Source: Ga0077555 sp963761475 (GTDB lineage: Bacteria > Pseudomonadota > Alphaproteobacteria > Rhizobiales > Hyphomicrobiaceae). From it: a DNA stretch of 64,000 nucleotides. A program made the position numbers and the translations under genes. Positions 1 through 8,106 of the stretch are shown here, piece after piece (positions within the stretch are counted from its first letter, which is position 1; the number at the start of each line of letters is the position of its first letter). The DNA is taken from the NCBI GenBank assembly GCA_963761475.1, contig CAVXGT010000013.1, positions 62,001 through 126,000 on the forward strand. Direction: 5' to 3'. Below the pieces are notes generated by a model that was not told the DNA's origin, searched no databases, and saw nothing but the letters and a program-made list of their open reading frames with translations.

Positions 1-175
1 GTTTATAGCGCGAGTGGGTTGCGAGCGCGATAACGAGTGGGTCAATGGGGTCGAACGCGGTGAGTGACGACCAGATGTGTTGGAAACTGCAGATTGTTTC
101 CAATCCGTCATTTGACATCGCGGTCGGCGGGCCAGAGGATAGCAGCAACATAAGGCGCCTCGTCAGGGAGTGGAC

Positions 176-664
176 ATGAAAGAGGCCCGCTACGTCGCTG
201 TCGTCCGGCGACGCGATCTATTGATATCCGCCTCCTCCGCTGGGCTCATCCTGGCGCTTGCCGGCGCGGCCGGAGCGTCAAGCCCCGATAAGCCTGCCCA
301 GCCCTCCCTCTACGATCAGGCGCTCGATAAAATCCTCGGCGATGCCAAGCCGCGGCCGGAGAAAATATCGATCGAGATCCCAGAGATTGCTGAAAACGGC
401 AACACGGTGCCCTACACGATCGCGGTCGCGAGCCCGATGACGGACATCGACCACATCAAGGCTGTGCATGTTCTGTCGACCGGCAACCCGCTGCCAAATA
501 TCGCCTCCTTCTATTTCGGCCCCGCCGTTGGCAAGGCCGTGCTGGCCAGCCGGATGCGGCTTGCGAAGACGCAGGAGGTCGTCATCTTGGCCGAGCGTGC
601 GGACGGCAAGTTCCTGGTCGCGCGGCGCACCGTGAAGGTGACGATCGGGGGGTGCGGCGGCTAG
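176..664 (+). CDS. soxY: Thiosulfate-oxidizing carrier protein SoxY
   Basis: SoxY is the periplasmic carrier of the Sox sulfur-oxidation system; pathway intermediates are bound covalently to a cysteine on a flexible C-terminal arm. The protein ends in Gly-Gly-Cys-Gly-Gly, the diagnostic SoxY swinging arm. The N-terminus has an RRRDLL motif followed by a hydrophobic stretch ending in alanines, which fits a Tat-type signal peptide. I chose ATG at 176 rather than GTG at 170 because AGGGAG at 165-170 is then well spaced. About 162 residues is normal for the family. soxZ follows about 100 bp downstream on the same strand, as expected for the SoxYZ heterodimer. Other sox genes (soxAX, soxB, soxCD) are not in view; they may lie left of the window edge. 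Confidence 0.95.
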   Translation: MKEARYVAVVRRRDLLISASSAGLILALAGAAGASSPDKPAQPSLYDQALDKILGDAKPRPEKISIEIPEIAENGNTVPYTIAVASPMTDIDHIKAVHVLSTGNPLPNIASFYFGPAVGKAVLASRMRLAKTQEVVILAERADGKFLVARRTVKVTIGGCGG

Positions 665-761
665 CGACGATGCAGCACCGGGATCACAGGTATGGCGCCG
701 TGTCGGCGCAGTGCCTTGCGGTCACATCTCGAACAACGGACTTGAGACCGAGTACAGAGCC

Positions 762-1088
762 ATGAGCCTCAGACCCCGCATCAAAATACCGGACGTCATC
801 AAGGCGGGCGAGATCATTGAGATCAAGACCTTGATCAGTCACATCATGGAAACCGGTCAACGCCGCGACAAGGATGGCAAACCCATTCCGCGCAACATCA
901 TCAATGCCTTCCGCGCCACCTTCGCGGGCAAGGAGGTGTTTCGCGCCGAGTTGCATCCGGGAACGTCGGCCAACCCCTATATCGTGTTCCATCTCAAGGT
1001 CGAGCAGACGGGTGCGCTCGAATTCACGTGGACCGAGGACAGCGGCACCAAGGCTGTCGAGACCGTCATGATCAACGTCGAGGCCTGA
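762..1088 (+). CDS. soxZ: Thiosulfate oxidation carrier complex protein SoxZ
   Basis: SoxZ is the partner of SoxY in the periplasmic SoxYZ carrier and has an immunoglobulin-like fold without a signal peptide; it is usually co-exported with SoxY. The 108-residue product matches the family from its start (MSLRPRIKIP) through the conserved HIMETGQRRD segment and the FTWTEDSGT segment near the C-terminus. An open frame extends upstream to 711, but homology starts at the ATG at 762. It probably shares a transcript with soxY. The 3' end converges on the MFS gene downstream, and I see no clear terminator between them. Confidence 0.95.
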   Translation: MSLRPRIKIPDVIKAGEIIEIKTLISHIMETGQRRDKDGKPIPRNIINAFRATFAGKEVFRAELHPGTSANPYIVFHLKVEQTGALEFTWTEDSGTKAVETVMINVEA

Positions 1089-1153
1089 CAGGCTGGCGTT
1101 GGCCCGGTTATCGGCAATCCGAAGCTCTCCCCCTTCCCTCCCCTTGGCGCGGG

Positions 1154-2455
1154 TCACAGGTTGATGCTTGCGCGCAAGGCTTGGCGGGCACCGTTGCGGG
1201 ACAGCCGGATCTGGGCGATGAGGCCCGCAGTTGCCATCACCGCACCGTTGATCATCAGCGTCGGACGCATGCCGATATGGGAGGCAAGCCAACCAGCGAT
1301 CAGGTTGCCGAACGGCGCCATGCCGATGAAAAACGTAAAATAGAGGCCAATCACGCGACCCCGCCAACTGTCGTCGACGGACTGCTGCAGCAGCGTGTTG
1401 GTCGAGACGGAGGTCGAGAGGACGAAGGCGCCGAGCAGGGCCAGCAGTGGCAGCGACAGCCACAGCGCGTGCGTCTGGCTGAAGGCCATCAGGGCCATGC
1501 CGGCGATGATGGGCGAGACCTGGACGATGCGATATTGCGCGAGGTGGCTGCGCTGCATGGAGAGAAACAGGGCCGCCGTCAGCGCCCCGATGCCGGATGC
1601 CGAGAGCAGCGCCCCCACGAGCCCGGCGCTGCCCCCGAACATGTTGACGGCGATCGACGGCATCATCTGATTGAGCGGCAGGGCGCACAAGGCGATGGCG
1701 GTTGCCGATGGCAGGATGTACTTGGCGACCGGCAGGTTGATCAGGTGCTTGATCAATTCCGCGATCAGCAGGCGCCGTCCGGTCGGCAGGGCCAGCGTGC
1801 GGCTTTCCGGCAGGCGCATGGCAATGAGTGCGCCGATGATGGCAATGAAGCTGACCGCATTGATGAGGAAGCAGACGCCTTCGGAAAAGCGGGCGAGCAG
1901 CGCGCCGGCAATGGCGGGGCCGACCATACGGCCAGTGTTGAACATGACGGAATTGAAGCCGATGGCGCTTGGCAGCAGCTTGCGGTCCTCGACGATGGCG
2001 CCGATCAGCGATTGGCGGGTCGGGGCTTCGCAGGCATTGCCGATGCCGATCAGCAGCGCGATACCTAGGTAGAACTCGACACGGGTGACGCCTGTGAGGG
2101 CGGCTGCGGCGAGGCAGATCGCCATTGCAGCCAGCCAGACATTGATCACCATAAGCGTCGCGGCGCGCGGCAGGCGGTCGATCAGGAAGCCTGCGACGGG
2201 TGCCACGAAGAGATGTGGTATCTGCAGCATGAAACCGGTGAGCCCGAGCAGAAACACCGAGTTCGTGATGCGAAACACCAGCCAAGCCAGGGCCACCTGC
2301 TGGATCCAACTGCCGAGCACCGAGAGCGCCTGGCCCGCAGCGAACAAACGATAACGGGGGGCCTGGAACGCTGGCGGCAGATAATCCACCAGTGTTCGAC
2401 GGGTGGGCTCTGTCGGCTTGCCGGATTGGTCTGGTGTGTGCGGCGGCACGCTCAC
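1154..2455 (-). CDS. MFS transporter, MFS_3/enterobactin-exporter-like
   Basis: Integral membrane transporter of the major facilitator superfamily, about 433 residues with around twelve hydrophobic segments. The start of the transport domain (YRLFAAGQALSVLGSWIQQV) and the loop FLIDRLPRAATLM (MFS motif A position) resemble the MFS_3 group, which contains EntS-type exporters. The substrate cannot be read from sequence. The frame stays open to 2644, but the extra residues are Arg/Pro-rich and not family-like. GTG at 2455 is preceded by AGGGGAA at a suitable distance, so I chose it. It is convergent with soxYZ and divergent from the secreted protein at 2804. Confidence 0.85.
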   Translation of the reverse strand: MSVPPHTPDQSGKPTEPTRRTLVDYLPPAFQAPRYRLFAAGQALSVLGSWIQQVALAWLVFRITNSVFLLGLTGFMLQIPHLFVAPVAGFLIDRLPRAATLMVINVWLAAMAICLAAAALTGVTRVEFYLGIALLIGIGNACEAPTRQSLIGAIVEDRKLLPSAIGFNSVMFNTGRMVGPAIAGALLARFSEGVCFLINAVSFIAIIGALIAMRLPESRTLALPTGRRLLIAELIKHLINLPVAKYILPSATAIALCALPLNQMMPSIAVNMFGGSAGLVGALLSASGIGALTAALFLSMQRSHLAQYRIVQVSPIIAGMALMAFSQTHALWLSLPLLALLGAFVLSTSVSTNTLLQQSVDDSWRGRVIGLYFTFFIGMAPFGNLIAGWLASHIGMRPTLMINGAVMATAGLIAQIRLSRNGARQALRASINL

Positions 2456-2803
2456 GGCCGTTCCCCTGTTCTGGCGCGGCCGGGCTTGCTGCCGGATCGA
2501 TGGCCTTGGTTGCAGGCTACACCGCCAAACGGGCTGCGGCGAGTGGGCCGGTGTTCGCCGCGGCGCGATTGAGGCGGGGCAACGACTGTGGCCGCTCAGC
2601 CTATGCCAGCGTGCAAACGTCTGCCGATCTATTCTCACCGTCATCGCAGGGCGTTAGCATCCGCGTTGCAGATCACGTTCGGCGCCAAGATGAATGCGCG
2701 GTGAATGCACATGTGGGCTGGCGTTCAGCTCGGTGCCGTCATTCTGCCAGGGGTTGGGAGGCGCGAGGGGTCCTCGCGAAACGCGCTGATGAGGAGAGCT
2801 GTC

Positions 2804-3346
2804 ATGAAGACTTTGTCGCTGTCAGCAGGCGTGATTGCTGCTGCCCTGGCACTGGCTGCTGGATCGGCGACGGCTGCGGATCTCGACTATGGGAGAGTGC
2901 CGCCGCCGGATCGTTATGGGTCGGCCTACGACGATCCGCGCTACCGCGATCTCTACGGTCCGGAACCCGCCCGACCCTACGCCTATGCGCCCGAGCCCTA
3001 TGCTCCCCGACGCGACCATCGCTACGATGAGCGACCCTCCGGCCCGTTGCCGCCTGGCTTCGTCTATCGTGACCGGTTCGCCGGCGACTACGACGAGCGA
3101 TGCCTTCCCCGCCATGTCATCAAGAAGCGGCTTCATCGAGAAGGCTGGTCCAATTTCCAGGACATCGATCTTCGCGGCGACGTCGCCCGGGTGGAAGCAC
3201 GTCGCGAGAACGGCGACCTCTTCAAGCTGAAGGTCGATCGCTGCACGGGCGACATCCTCAAGGCAGAGCTGCTCGAACGCTACGACGTCGGGCCTTATGC
3301 CTACCGCGAGCCGGGTGAACGCTATCTACGCCGCCGGGTCTATTGA
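2804..3346 (+). CDS. Secreted PepSY-like domain protein
   Basis: About 180 residues. The first 24 form a clear Sec signal peptide (MKTLSLSAGVIAAALALAAG, then Ala-rich cleavage at TAADLDY). A Tyr/Pro/Arg-rich linker follows (residues ~27-80). The last ~75 residues resemble a PepSY-type domain: a Cys-containing helix start (CLPRHVIKKRLHREGW), a strand rich in Asp/Leu, and a second Cys in KVDRCTGDIL; the two Cys could form a disulfide. Such proteins are common in Hyphomicrobiales with no assigned function. ATG at 2804 has GAGGAG upstream; an in-frame extension to 2705 would bury the signal peptide. It stands alone between divergent and same-strand genes. Confidence 0.75.
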   Translation: MKTLSLSAGVIAAALALAAGSATAADLDYGRVPPPDRYGSAYDDPRYRDLYGPEPARPYAYAPEPYAPRRDHRYDERPSGPLPPGFVYRDRFAGDYDERCLPRHVIKKRLHREGWSNFQDIDLRGDVARVEARRENGDLFKLKVDRCTGDILKAELLERYDVGPYAYREPGERYLRRRVY

Positions 3347-3401
3347 GGTCTCGTACGGCGGTGCGATCACCTGATCGGCCAAGGTAAGTCCAAAGTGTCG
3401 A

Positions 3402-3423
3402 GGGCGGCCACAAGCGGCCGCCC
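3402..3423 (+). terminator. GC-rich hairpin after the PepSY-like gene
   Basis: GGGCGGCC and GGCCGCCC form an 8-bp perfect stem with a 6-nt loop, 55 bp past the stop codon at 3346. There is no T-run after it, so it is a weak intrinsic terminator at best. Confidence 0.4.
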
Positions 3424-3636
3424 TTGGCGCGTGCGGGCGGCGCTGGACCCCGGAGGTTACCGCTGTTCCGAGGTCAGACATTCCGTAGTGTTGAGATGGG
3501 CAAGCGCCGGACCGCCGTTTTACGGGCCCGATGGCGGGCGGCTGCAGACCGCATGAGTGCCATTGCCGAGCTGCGGCCTTGCAGATAGGCTCCGAGCCCG
3601 AACCAGACCAATATATAGCCGCAAGGGAGTGGTCCT

Positions 3637-4266
3637 ATGATCGATCTCTATACGTGGTCGACGCCGAATGGACGCAAGGTGTCGATTGCGCTCGAGGAGT
3701 TGGGCCTCGCCTACACGGCTCACGCCGTCGATATCTCCAAGGACGAGCAGTTCAAGCCGGACTTTCTGGCCATCAGTCCGAATAACCGGATCCCCGCGAT
3801 CGTGGATCGGGACAACGGGCAGGCCCTGTTTGAATCCGGCGCCATCCTGCTCTATCTGGCGGAGAAGACCGGAAAGCTGATGCCGTCCGAGCCCAAGGCG
3901 CGCTGGGCTGCCGTGCAATGGCTGATGTGGCAGATGGGTGGCGTCGGGCCGATGCTCGGCCAGGTGCACCACTTCGTGAAGTACAACAAAGGCAAAGCGC
4001 CCTATGCCGAGGAACGCTACCTGAAAGAGGCACACCGTCTCTACGGTGTGCTCGACCGCCAACTCGCGCAAACGGAGTACGTGGCTGGCGACTACTCCAT
4101 GGCCGATATTTCCATCTGGCCGTGGATCTCTCGCTTCGAATGGCAGACCATCGATCTCAAGCAGTACCCGAACGTGCTCAGATGGTATAAGGCGATAGCT
4201 GCGCGCCCGGCCGTGCAGAAGGGCTATGACGTGCCCGTGAAGCAGCCGGGCATTCCGATGCCTTGA
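3637..4266 (+). CDS. Glutathione S-transferase, YfcG/YghU-like
   Basis: Cytosolic glutathione-dependent transferase or disulfide reductase of 209 residues. The N-terminal thioredoxin-fold domain begins MIDLYTWSTPNGRKV, where the STPNG turn is typical of the Nu-class YfcG/YghU group. The glutathione-binding turn NNRIPAI and the ESGAILLYLAEKTG segment are present. The C-terminal helical domain contains the WLMWQMGGVGPMLGQ segment characteristic of this class and the N-capping GDYSMADI motif. Start: ATG at 3637 with AGGGAG at a good distance. It is followed 51 bp later by a DapA-family gene; co-transcription is possible but a metabolic link is not evident. Confidence 0.9.
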   Translation: MIDLYTWSTPNGRKVSIALEELGLAYTAHAVDISKDEQFKPDFLAISPNNRIPAIVDRDNGQALFESGAILLYLAEKTGKLMPSEPKARWAAVQWLMWQMGGVGPMLGQVHHFVKYNKGKAPYAEERYLKEAHRLYGVLDRQLAQTEYVAGDYSMADISIWPWISRFEWQTIDLKQYPNVLRWYKAIAARPAVQKGYDVPVKQPGIPMP

Positions 4267-4317
4267 TAGGGCCTCGAAAGCCTGGTCCGACATCGCCATC
4301 GACAGTGGATGCATGCC

Positions 4318-5244
4318 ATGACAGACGACAAACTCTTTTCCGGCGTCATTGCGCCGGTGGTGACGCCGTTCGGCGAGGACGGGTCACCCGATGCGGACCG
4401 GTTCGTCGAGCATTGTGAATGGCTGATGGCGGAAGGTTGTACGGGCCTGGCGCCGTTCGGCACGACCAGCGAAGGCAACTCGATCGGCATCGACGAGAAG
4501 ATGGAGCTGCTCGAGGAGCTTGTCGATGCCGACATCGATCCTTCAAAGCTGATGCCCGGCACAGGCTCCTGCTCGGTTGCCGATGCCATCATCATGACCG
4601 AACAGGCGGTCGAGCTCGGCTGCGGTGGCGTGCTCATGCTGCCGCCCTTCTATTACAAGAACCCGAGCGAGGAAGGCCTGTTCCGCTTCTTTGCCGAGGT
4701 GATCGAAGAGGTGGCTGACGAGGCCCTCAAGATTTATCTCTATCACATTCCGCCGGTGGCCCAGGTCGGCTTTCCGCTGTCGCTGATCGCCCGGCTGCGG
4801 AAGGAATTTCCCGACACCGTTGTGGGTCTCAAGGACAGCTCCGGCGATTGGGCCAACACCAAAGCCATCCTGGACGCCAACCCCGGGTTCGAAGTGTTCC
4901 CGGGCTCGGAGGTGTTTTTGTTGGACGGCATGCGCAACGGGGCGGCGGGTTGTATCTCAGCCACGGCCAATGTCGCAGCGCGTTCGATCCGGGAGCTCTA
5001 CGATCATTGGCAGGGCTCCGATGCGGACCGCCTGCAGGGCGAGGTGACGGCGCTGCGCAAGGCGATCCAGTCGTATCCGATGATCCCCGTGCTCAAGGCG
5101 CTGATCGCCCATTATCGGGAGGATCAGGTTTGGGCGGATGTGCGCCCGCCCTTTACCGAGTTGACGCCGGCGGAAGCCAAGGCTGCCATCGAAGCGCTGG
5201 CGCGGGACCATGACTTCCGGTTGAATTTTACCGCCACGGCCTGA
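4318..5244 (+). CDS. DapA/NAL-family pyruvate aldolase (dihydrodipicolinate synthase-like)
   Basis: TIM-barrel class I aldolase of about 308 residues, of the family containing 4-hydroxy-tetrahydrodipicolinate synthase, N-acetylneuraminate lyase and related enzymes. Visible active-site elements are the GTTSEGNS motif (residues ~48-55), the catalytic tyrosine in IYLYHIPP (~139-146) and the Schiff-base lysine in VVGLKDSSGDW (~172). The exact substrate is uncertain: it is isolated from lysine biosynthesis genes and sits next to a glutathione transferase, so a catabolic 2-oxo-acid aldolase is as likely as DapA. ATG codons occur at 4309 and 4318; spacing from GTGGA favours the second. A strong bidirectional terminator follows at ~5281-5316. 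Confidence 0.85.
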   Translation: MTDDKLFSGVIAPVVTPFGEDGSPDADRFVEHCEWLMAEGCTGLAPFGTTSEGNSIGIDEKMELLEELVDADIDPSKLMPGTGSCSVADAIIMTEQAVELGCGGVLMLPPFYYKNPSEEGLFRFFAEVIEEVADEALKIYLYHIPPVAQVGFPLSLIARLRKEFPDTVVGLKDSSGDWANTKAILDANPGFEVFPGSEVFLLDGMRNGAAGCISATANVAARSIRELYDHWQGSDADRLQGEVTALRKAIQSYPMIPVLKALIAHYREDQVWADVRPPFTELTPAEAKAAIEALARDHDFRLNFTATA

Positions 5245-5280
5245 TACGGCGCTGGTGTTACGCCCTCCGAGGCCTGGACA

Positions 5281-5316
5281 AAAAAAGACCCCATCCTTTT
5301 GCGAGGATGGGGTTTT
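5281..5316. terminator. Bidirectional Rho-independent terminator
   Basis: ACCCCATCC (5288-5296) pairs perfectly with GGATGGGGT (5305-5313) around an 8-nt loop. An A-run precedes it and TTTT follows, so it can terminate the DapA-family gene on the plus strand and any minus-strand gene entering from the right, such as the small ORF at 5399-5566. Confidence 0.9.
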
Positions 5317-5398
5317 ATATAGGCAGGAGATGGAGAGTGTCAGTCGTCGTAAAACCTATAGGCGGTACAATGCGCCGCCCGCGCCCCGTGAAACTCGT

Positions 5399-5566
5399 CT
5401 ATCGGCCCGTATGCCAGGGAATGTTGGCAATCTTCGGACCGGCCCGGGAGGGGCTCAGGAGCGAGGAGACCAGCAGGCCGCTTGCAATTGCAAAGCACAA
5501 TAGCGCCAGGAGTCTGAAAACCTGCCAGCGCTTTGCGTTCATGCCGCTCGCCGTTTGCAGGTCCAT
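5399..5566 (-). CDS. Small single-pass membrane protein (55 aa), unknown
   Basis: A 55-residue frame on the minus strand from ATG at 5566 (or the internal ATG at 5542) to TAG. It has a short basic N-terminus (MNAKRWQVFR), then about 20 hydrophobic residues (LLALLCFAIASGLLVSSLL) forming one membrane helix, then a short tail ending WHTGR. The positive-inside charge layout and the bidirectional terminator 85 bp downstream support a real gene. No clear Shine-Dalgarno is present and I recognise no family. A 105-residue plus-strand frame across the same DNA includes the terminator and looks spurious. Confidence 0.45.
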   Translation of the reverse strand: MDLQTASGMNAKRWQVFRLLALLCFAIASGLLVSSLLSPSRAGPKIANIPWHTGR

Positions 5567-5914
5567 AACTGGCTTTGTCCCTTCGCTTATTGAAGCTTGG
5601 CCGGCTCACAACCGCTCAAGTTGAGCAATTGGTAACGTATAATATTGGGTTAGTCTATTGAGGACGAAATTCCTCCTTAACGCCAAAATCCACAAATTAA
5701 TGTTTTGGTCATCTTTATAAATAAGCCGGCCTGTTTGAATGCAGCGACACGATCCGGGCAACACATCGATGCGCCGGCCGTCAGCCTTAGGTGGCCGCCA
5801 GAGGGCGATGCAGGTACTTTTTCCTTGACGACGACTGGTACAACGGGATTGTTCCGGCGTGTGCGGTGAGGCGGGGGCGGCACGCACACGAACGTCGTCG
5901 GCTAATGACCAGAT
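5567..5914. other. AT-richer intergenic region
   Basis: About 350 bp between the small minus-strand ORF and the lytic transglycosylase. It is clearly more AT-rich than its surroundings around 5625-5730 and probably contains divergent promoters. I see no gene or repeat in it. Confidence 0.4.
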
Positions 5915-6745
5915 ATGGACCAGTCAGCAATGTCACGAGTTTTCTGCGCCGCTCTTTCCTTTCTCGCCTTGGTTCTTTCGGTTTCAGTGGCAGCCGCACA
6001 AGGCTGTGGGTCCAATTCCGAAGGGTTCGACCGCTGGCTTGCCGCCTATAAACAACGCGCCTCCAGCAACGGCGTTTCTTCCCAAACCGTTCAGTCGGCC
6101 TTGGCGGGCGTGGATTATGACCGCAAGGTGATCGGCTATGACCGGGGGCAGAAGTCCTTCAAGCTATCGTTCGAACAATTCTATGCCCGCAGGGTATCGA
6201 ATTCGATGATCAAGAAGGCCCAGCGGATCATCTCCGAGCGCCGCGATCTGTTCGATCGTATCGAGAAGCGGTTCGGCGTGCCGCCGTCAATCCTGACGGC
6301 GATTTGGGGGCTCGAGACCAATTTCGGTGGCGATACGGGGGGGCGTTTCAGCATCCTGCAGGCACTGGCCACACTGGCGTATGATTGCCGCCGCTCGGCA
6401 TTCTTCGAGAACGAACTCACCAACGCCCTGCAGATCATCGACAAGGGTGACATTCCGGCAAGTCGGATGCGCGGTGGGTGGGCTGGCGAAATCGGCCCGA
6501 TGCAATTCCTGCCCTCGTCTTACAACAAGTATGCCGTGGATTTCGACGGCGACCGGCATCGCGACCTCTTCCGCTCGGTGCCGGACATGCTGGCCTCGAC
6601 GGCCAACTATTTTCGCCAGAAGGGATGGCAGCGGGGGCAGCCCTGGGGCGAGGGCACGCGCAACTACGACGTCATCCGTGAGTGGAACAAAGCCGAAGTC
6701 TACGTCAAGACGATCGCCGCGATGGCCGAAAAGATCGGGCGCTGA
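5915..6745 (+). CDS. Lytic murein transglycosylase, MltB-like (SLT_2)
   Basis: Periplasmic peptidoglycan-cleaving enzyme of 276 residues. A Sec signal peptide (SRVFCAALSFLALVLSVSV followed by Ala-rich cleavage) leads into the MltB-type domain. The catalytic glutamate is in AIWGLETNFGG (around residue 132), followed by the family's ILQALATLAYD and the EIGPMQFLPSSY segment that shapes the active-site cleft. The C-terminal FRQKGWQRGQPWGEG motif is also typical. There is no peptidoglycan-binding domain, so this is a short MltB homologue. ATG at 5915 or 5930 are both possible starts; the signal peptide is intact with either. No lipobox cysteine is placed for lipidation, so it is probably soluble. 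Confidence 0.9.
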   Translation: MDQSAMSRVFCAALSFLALVLSVSVAAAQGCGSNSEGFDRWLAAYKQRASSNGVSSQTVQSALAGVDYDRKVIGYDRGQKSFKLSFEQFYARRVSNSMIKKAQRIISERRDLFDRIEKRFGVPPSILTAIWGLETNFGGDTGGRFSILQALATLAYDCRRSAFFENELTNALQIIDKGDIPASRMRGGWAGEIGPMQFLPSSYNKYAVDFDGDRHRDLFRSVPDMLASTANYFRQKGWQRGQPWGEGTRNYDVIREWNKAEVYVKTIAAMAEKIGR

Positions 6746-6873
6746 GGCGCTCGGCAAGGTGGGCCGCGGTTTGGCCTGCCGCCAAGGTTCGTCGGAAGAG
6801 CATCGGAGGCCGGCTGCTTTGAGCGGGCGGCCATGGCGTCGGCATTTGCTTCCCTCGACGGGCGCCGCAGCGT

Positions 6874-7769
6874 TCAAAGTTTCCAGGTCACCGTGTGCGG
6901 TTCGAAGCGGAATTTGCGCTTGAAGCGGCGAAAGCCTTCGCTGCCGCCGAAGTACATGTCGTAGACGAAATACTTGACGCGAGGGAAGCGGGCGTAGGCG
7001 TCGGCTGCCATGCCAGACAATAGAAGCGGTACGATGCCGTCGGTGAGGTAGCCGGCGTGGCCGAAGATGATCGTCATGATCATGCCTTCGCCCGAGATCA
7101 GCGCCGAGCTGTAGGCGTAGAGTTTGCCCGACTTCATGACGCCGTAATAAACGTAGTCGTGCACGTTGTTGCGCGACGGTGGGTCGGCGATCGGCTTGGG
7201 ATCGTGGACCAGGAAGTCTGCCGACATCGGCCCCTGGCGGAATTCGGTCGACCGGTTGATCTCAGCGACATCGGCGAGATGGTCATTATAATTGATGCGC
7301 TGGACGGTATAGCCGGCGCGGGTGGCCTTGTTGATGTTCTGGCGCGCCGTCTTGGTGATGGCCTTGAGGTAGTCGTCGTAGGATTGGGCAGTTGATGGAG
7401 GGCGACGCCGTATTTGACGCGAGGCACAAAGAAGTAGCGGGGGTGCCTGCGGCTCACCTCGTGGTAATGCTTGAGGACGACTTCGCGGAAGAACGGATCG
7501 TTGCCGGCAGTCTTGTCCAGCATCAGGTCGATGGTGACCTTCGGCGCTGCCATCAGGACACGAACGTCGGCAGCGACGCGGCGCATGCGCTGCAATAGAC
7601 TGCCGCTGGTGACGCTCGGTGCTCGCGTTGCGGTCGGCGACGACAGATGCCGCGCCGGCCTGCCCGCATGCTGGACGGCTTCTTCACACTTGGACGCGTT
7701 GAGGTCGCTCTTGCGAAGCCCAAGTGTCGAAAGCGCATCCGTTGCGTGTGTCGTCTGGGCTGTTTTCAT
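6874..7769 (-). pseudogene. Frameshifted FemAB/GNAT-like protein
   Basis: Two minus-strand frames join into one product of about 300 residues if one base is corrected near 7386-7390. The upstream part runs from about 7769 (MKTAQTTHATDALS) through KHYHEVSRRHPRYFFVPRVK. The downstream part continues QSYDDYLKAITKTARQNINK, then HDYVYYGVMKSGKLYAYSSA, and ends at the stop at 6874. The segment with YDDYL, R-N-I-N-K-A and AGYTV resembles the start of the second acyltransferase (GNAT) subdomain of FemAB-like proteins, so an aminoacyl- or acyltransferase fold is plausible, but this is inference. The break is at a CCC run on the coding strand: either an inactivated gene or a one-base sequence error. The start is uncertain because the frame is open to 7901. 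Confidence 0.55.
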
Positions 7770-8106
7770 CTTTGGGTTCGACGTCAAGGCACACCGCGCC
7801 ACAATGGATATCGACAAATCATCGTAGTATCCCCTTGCAGCACCCGAGAGTTGTCCGTTCACGGTAACGGTCAGCTGAATTGCCTGCAAGGGCTCTGCCA
7901 AGTCGCCTGAGCTATTGGTAAATCAAGATAATTTACGGCTCTGGGCTGTTCATTCCTAGGTCGATTAGCAGTTCAATACGGGTCATCCTACGCCATTTTC
8001 GCAGATTTGTCTTGGTCTTCAGCGCTGGTTACGCCTCTGACGGGCCAGTGACACTGGTGGGACGCCTGCGCCGGCGGCTCGTGTCGCGTGGCGCAGGCTG
8101 GCTTCG
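7770..8106. other. Intergenic region
   Basis: Between the FemAB-like gene and the ThDP enzyme. The part 7770-7901 is an open extension of the FemAB-like frame but looks non-coding. I see no other gene; a promoter for the minus-strand gene to the left is expected here. Confidence 0.3.

Noticed and set aside
684..2309. Long minus-strand open frame overlapping soxZ and the MFS gene
   Set aside because: It covers recognisable genes in other frames and its translation is Arg/Pro-rich without family features; a high-GC shadow.
5307..5624. 105-residue plus-strand frame
   Set aside because: It starts inside the terminator hairpin and shows no protein-like pattern; the minus-strand membrane ORF is the better reading.
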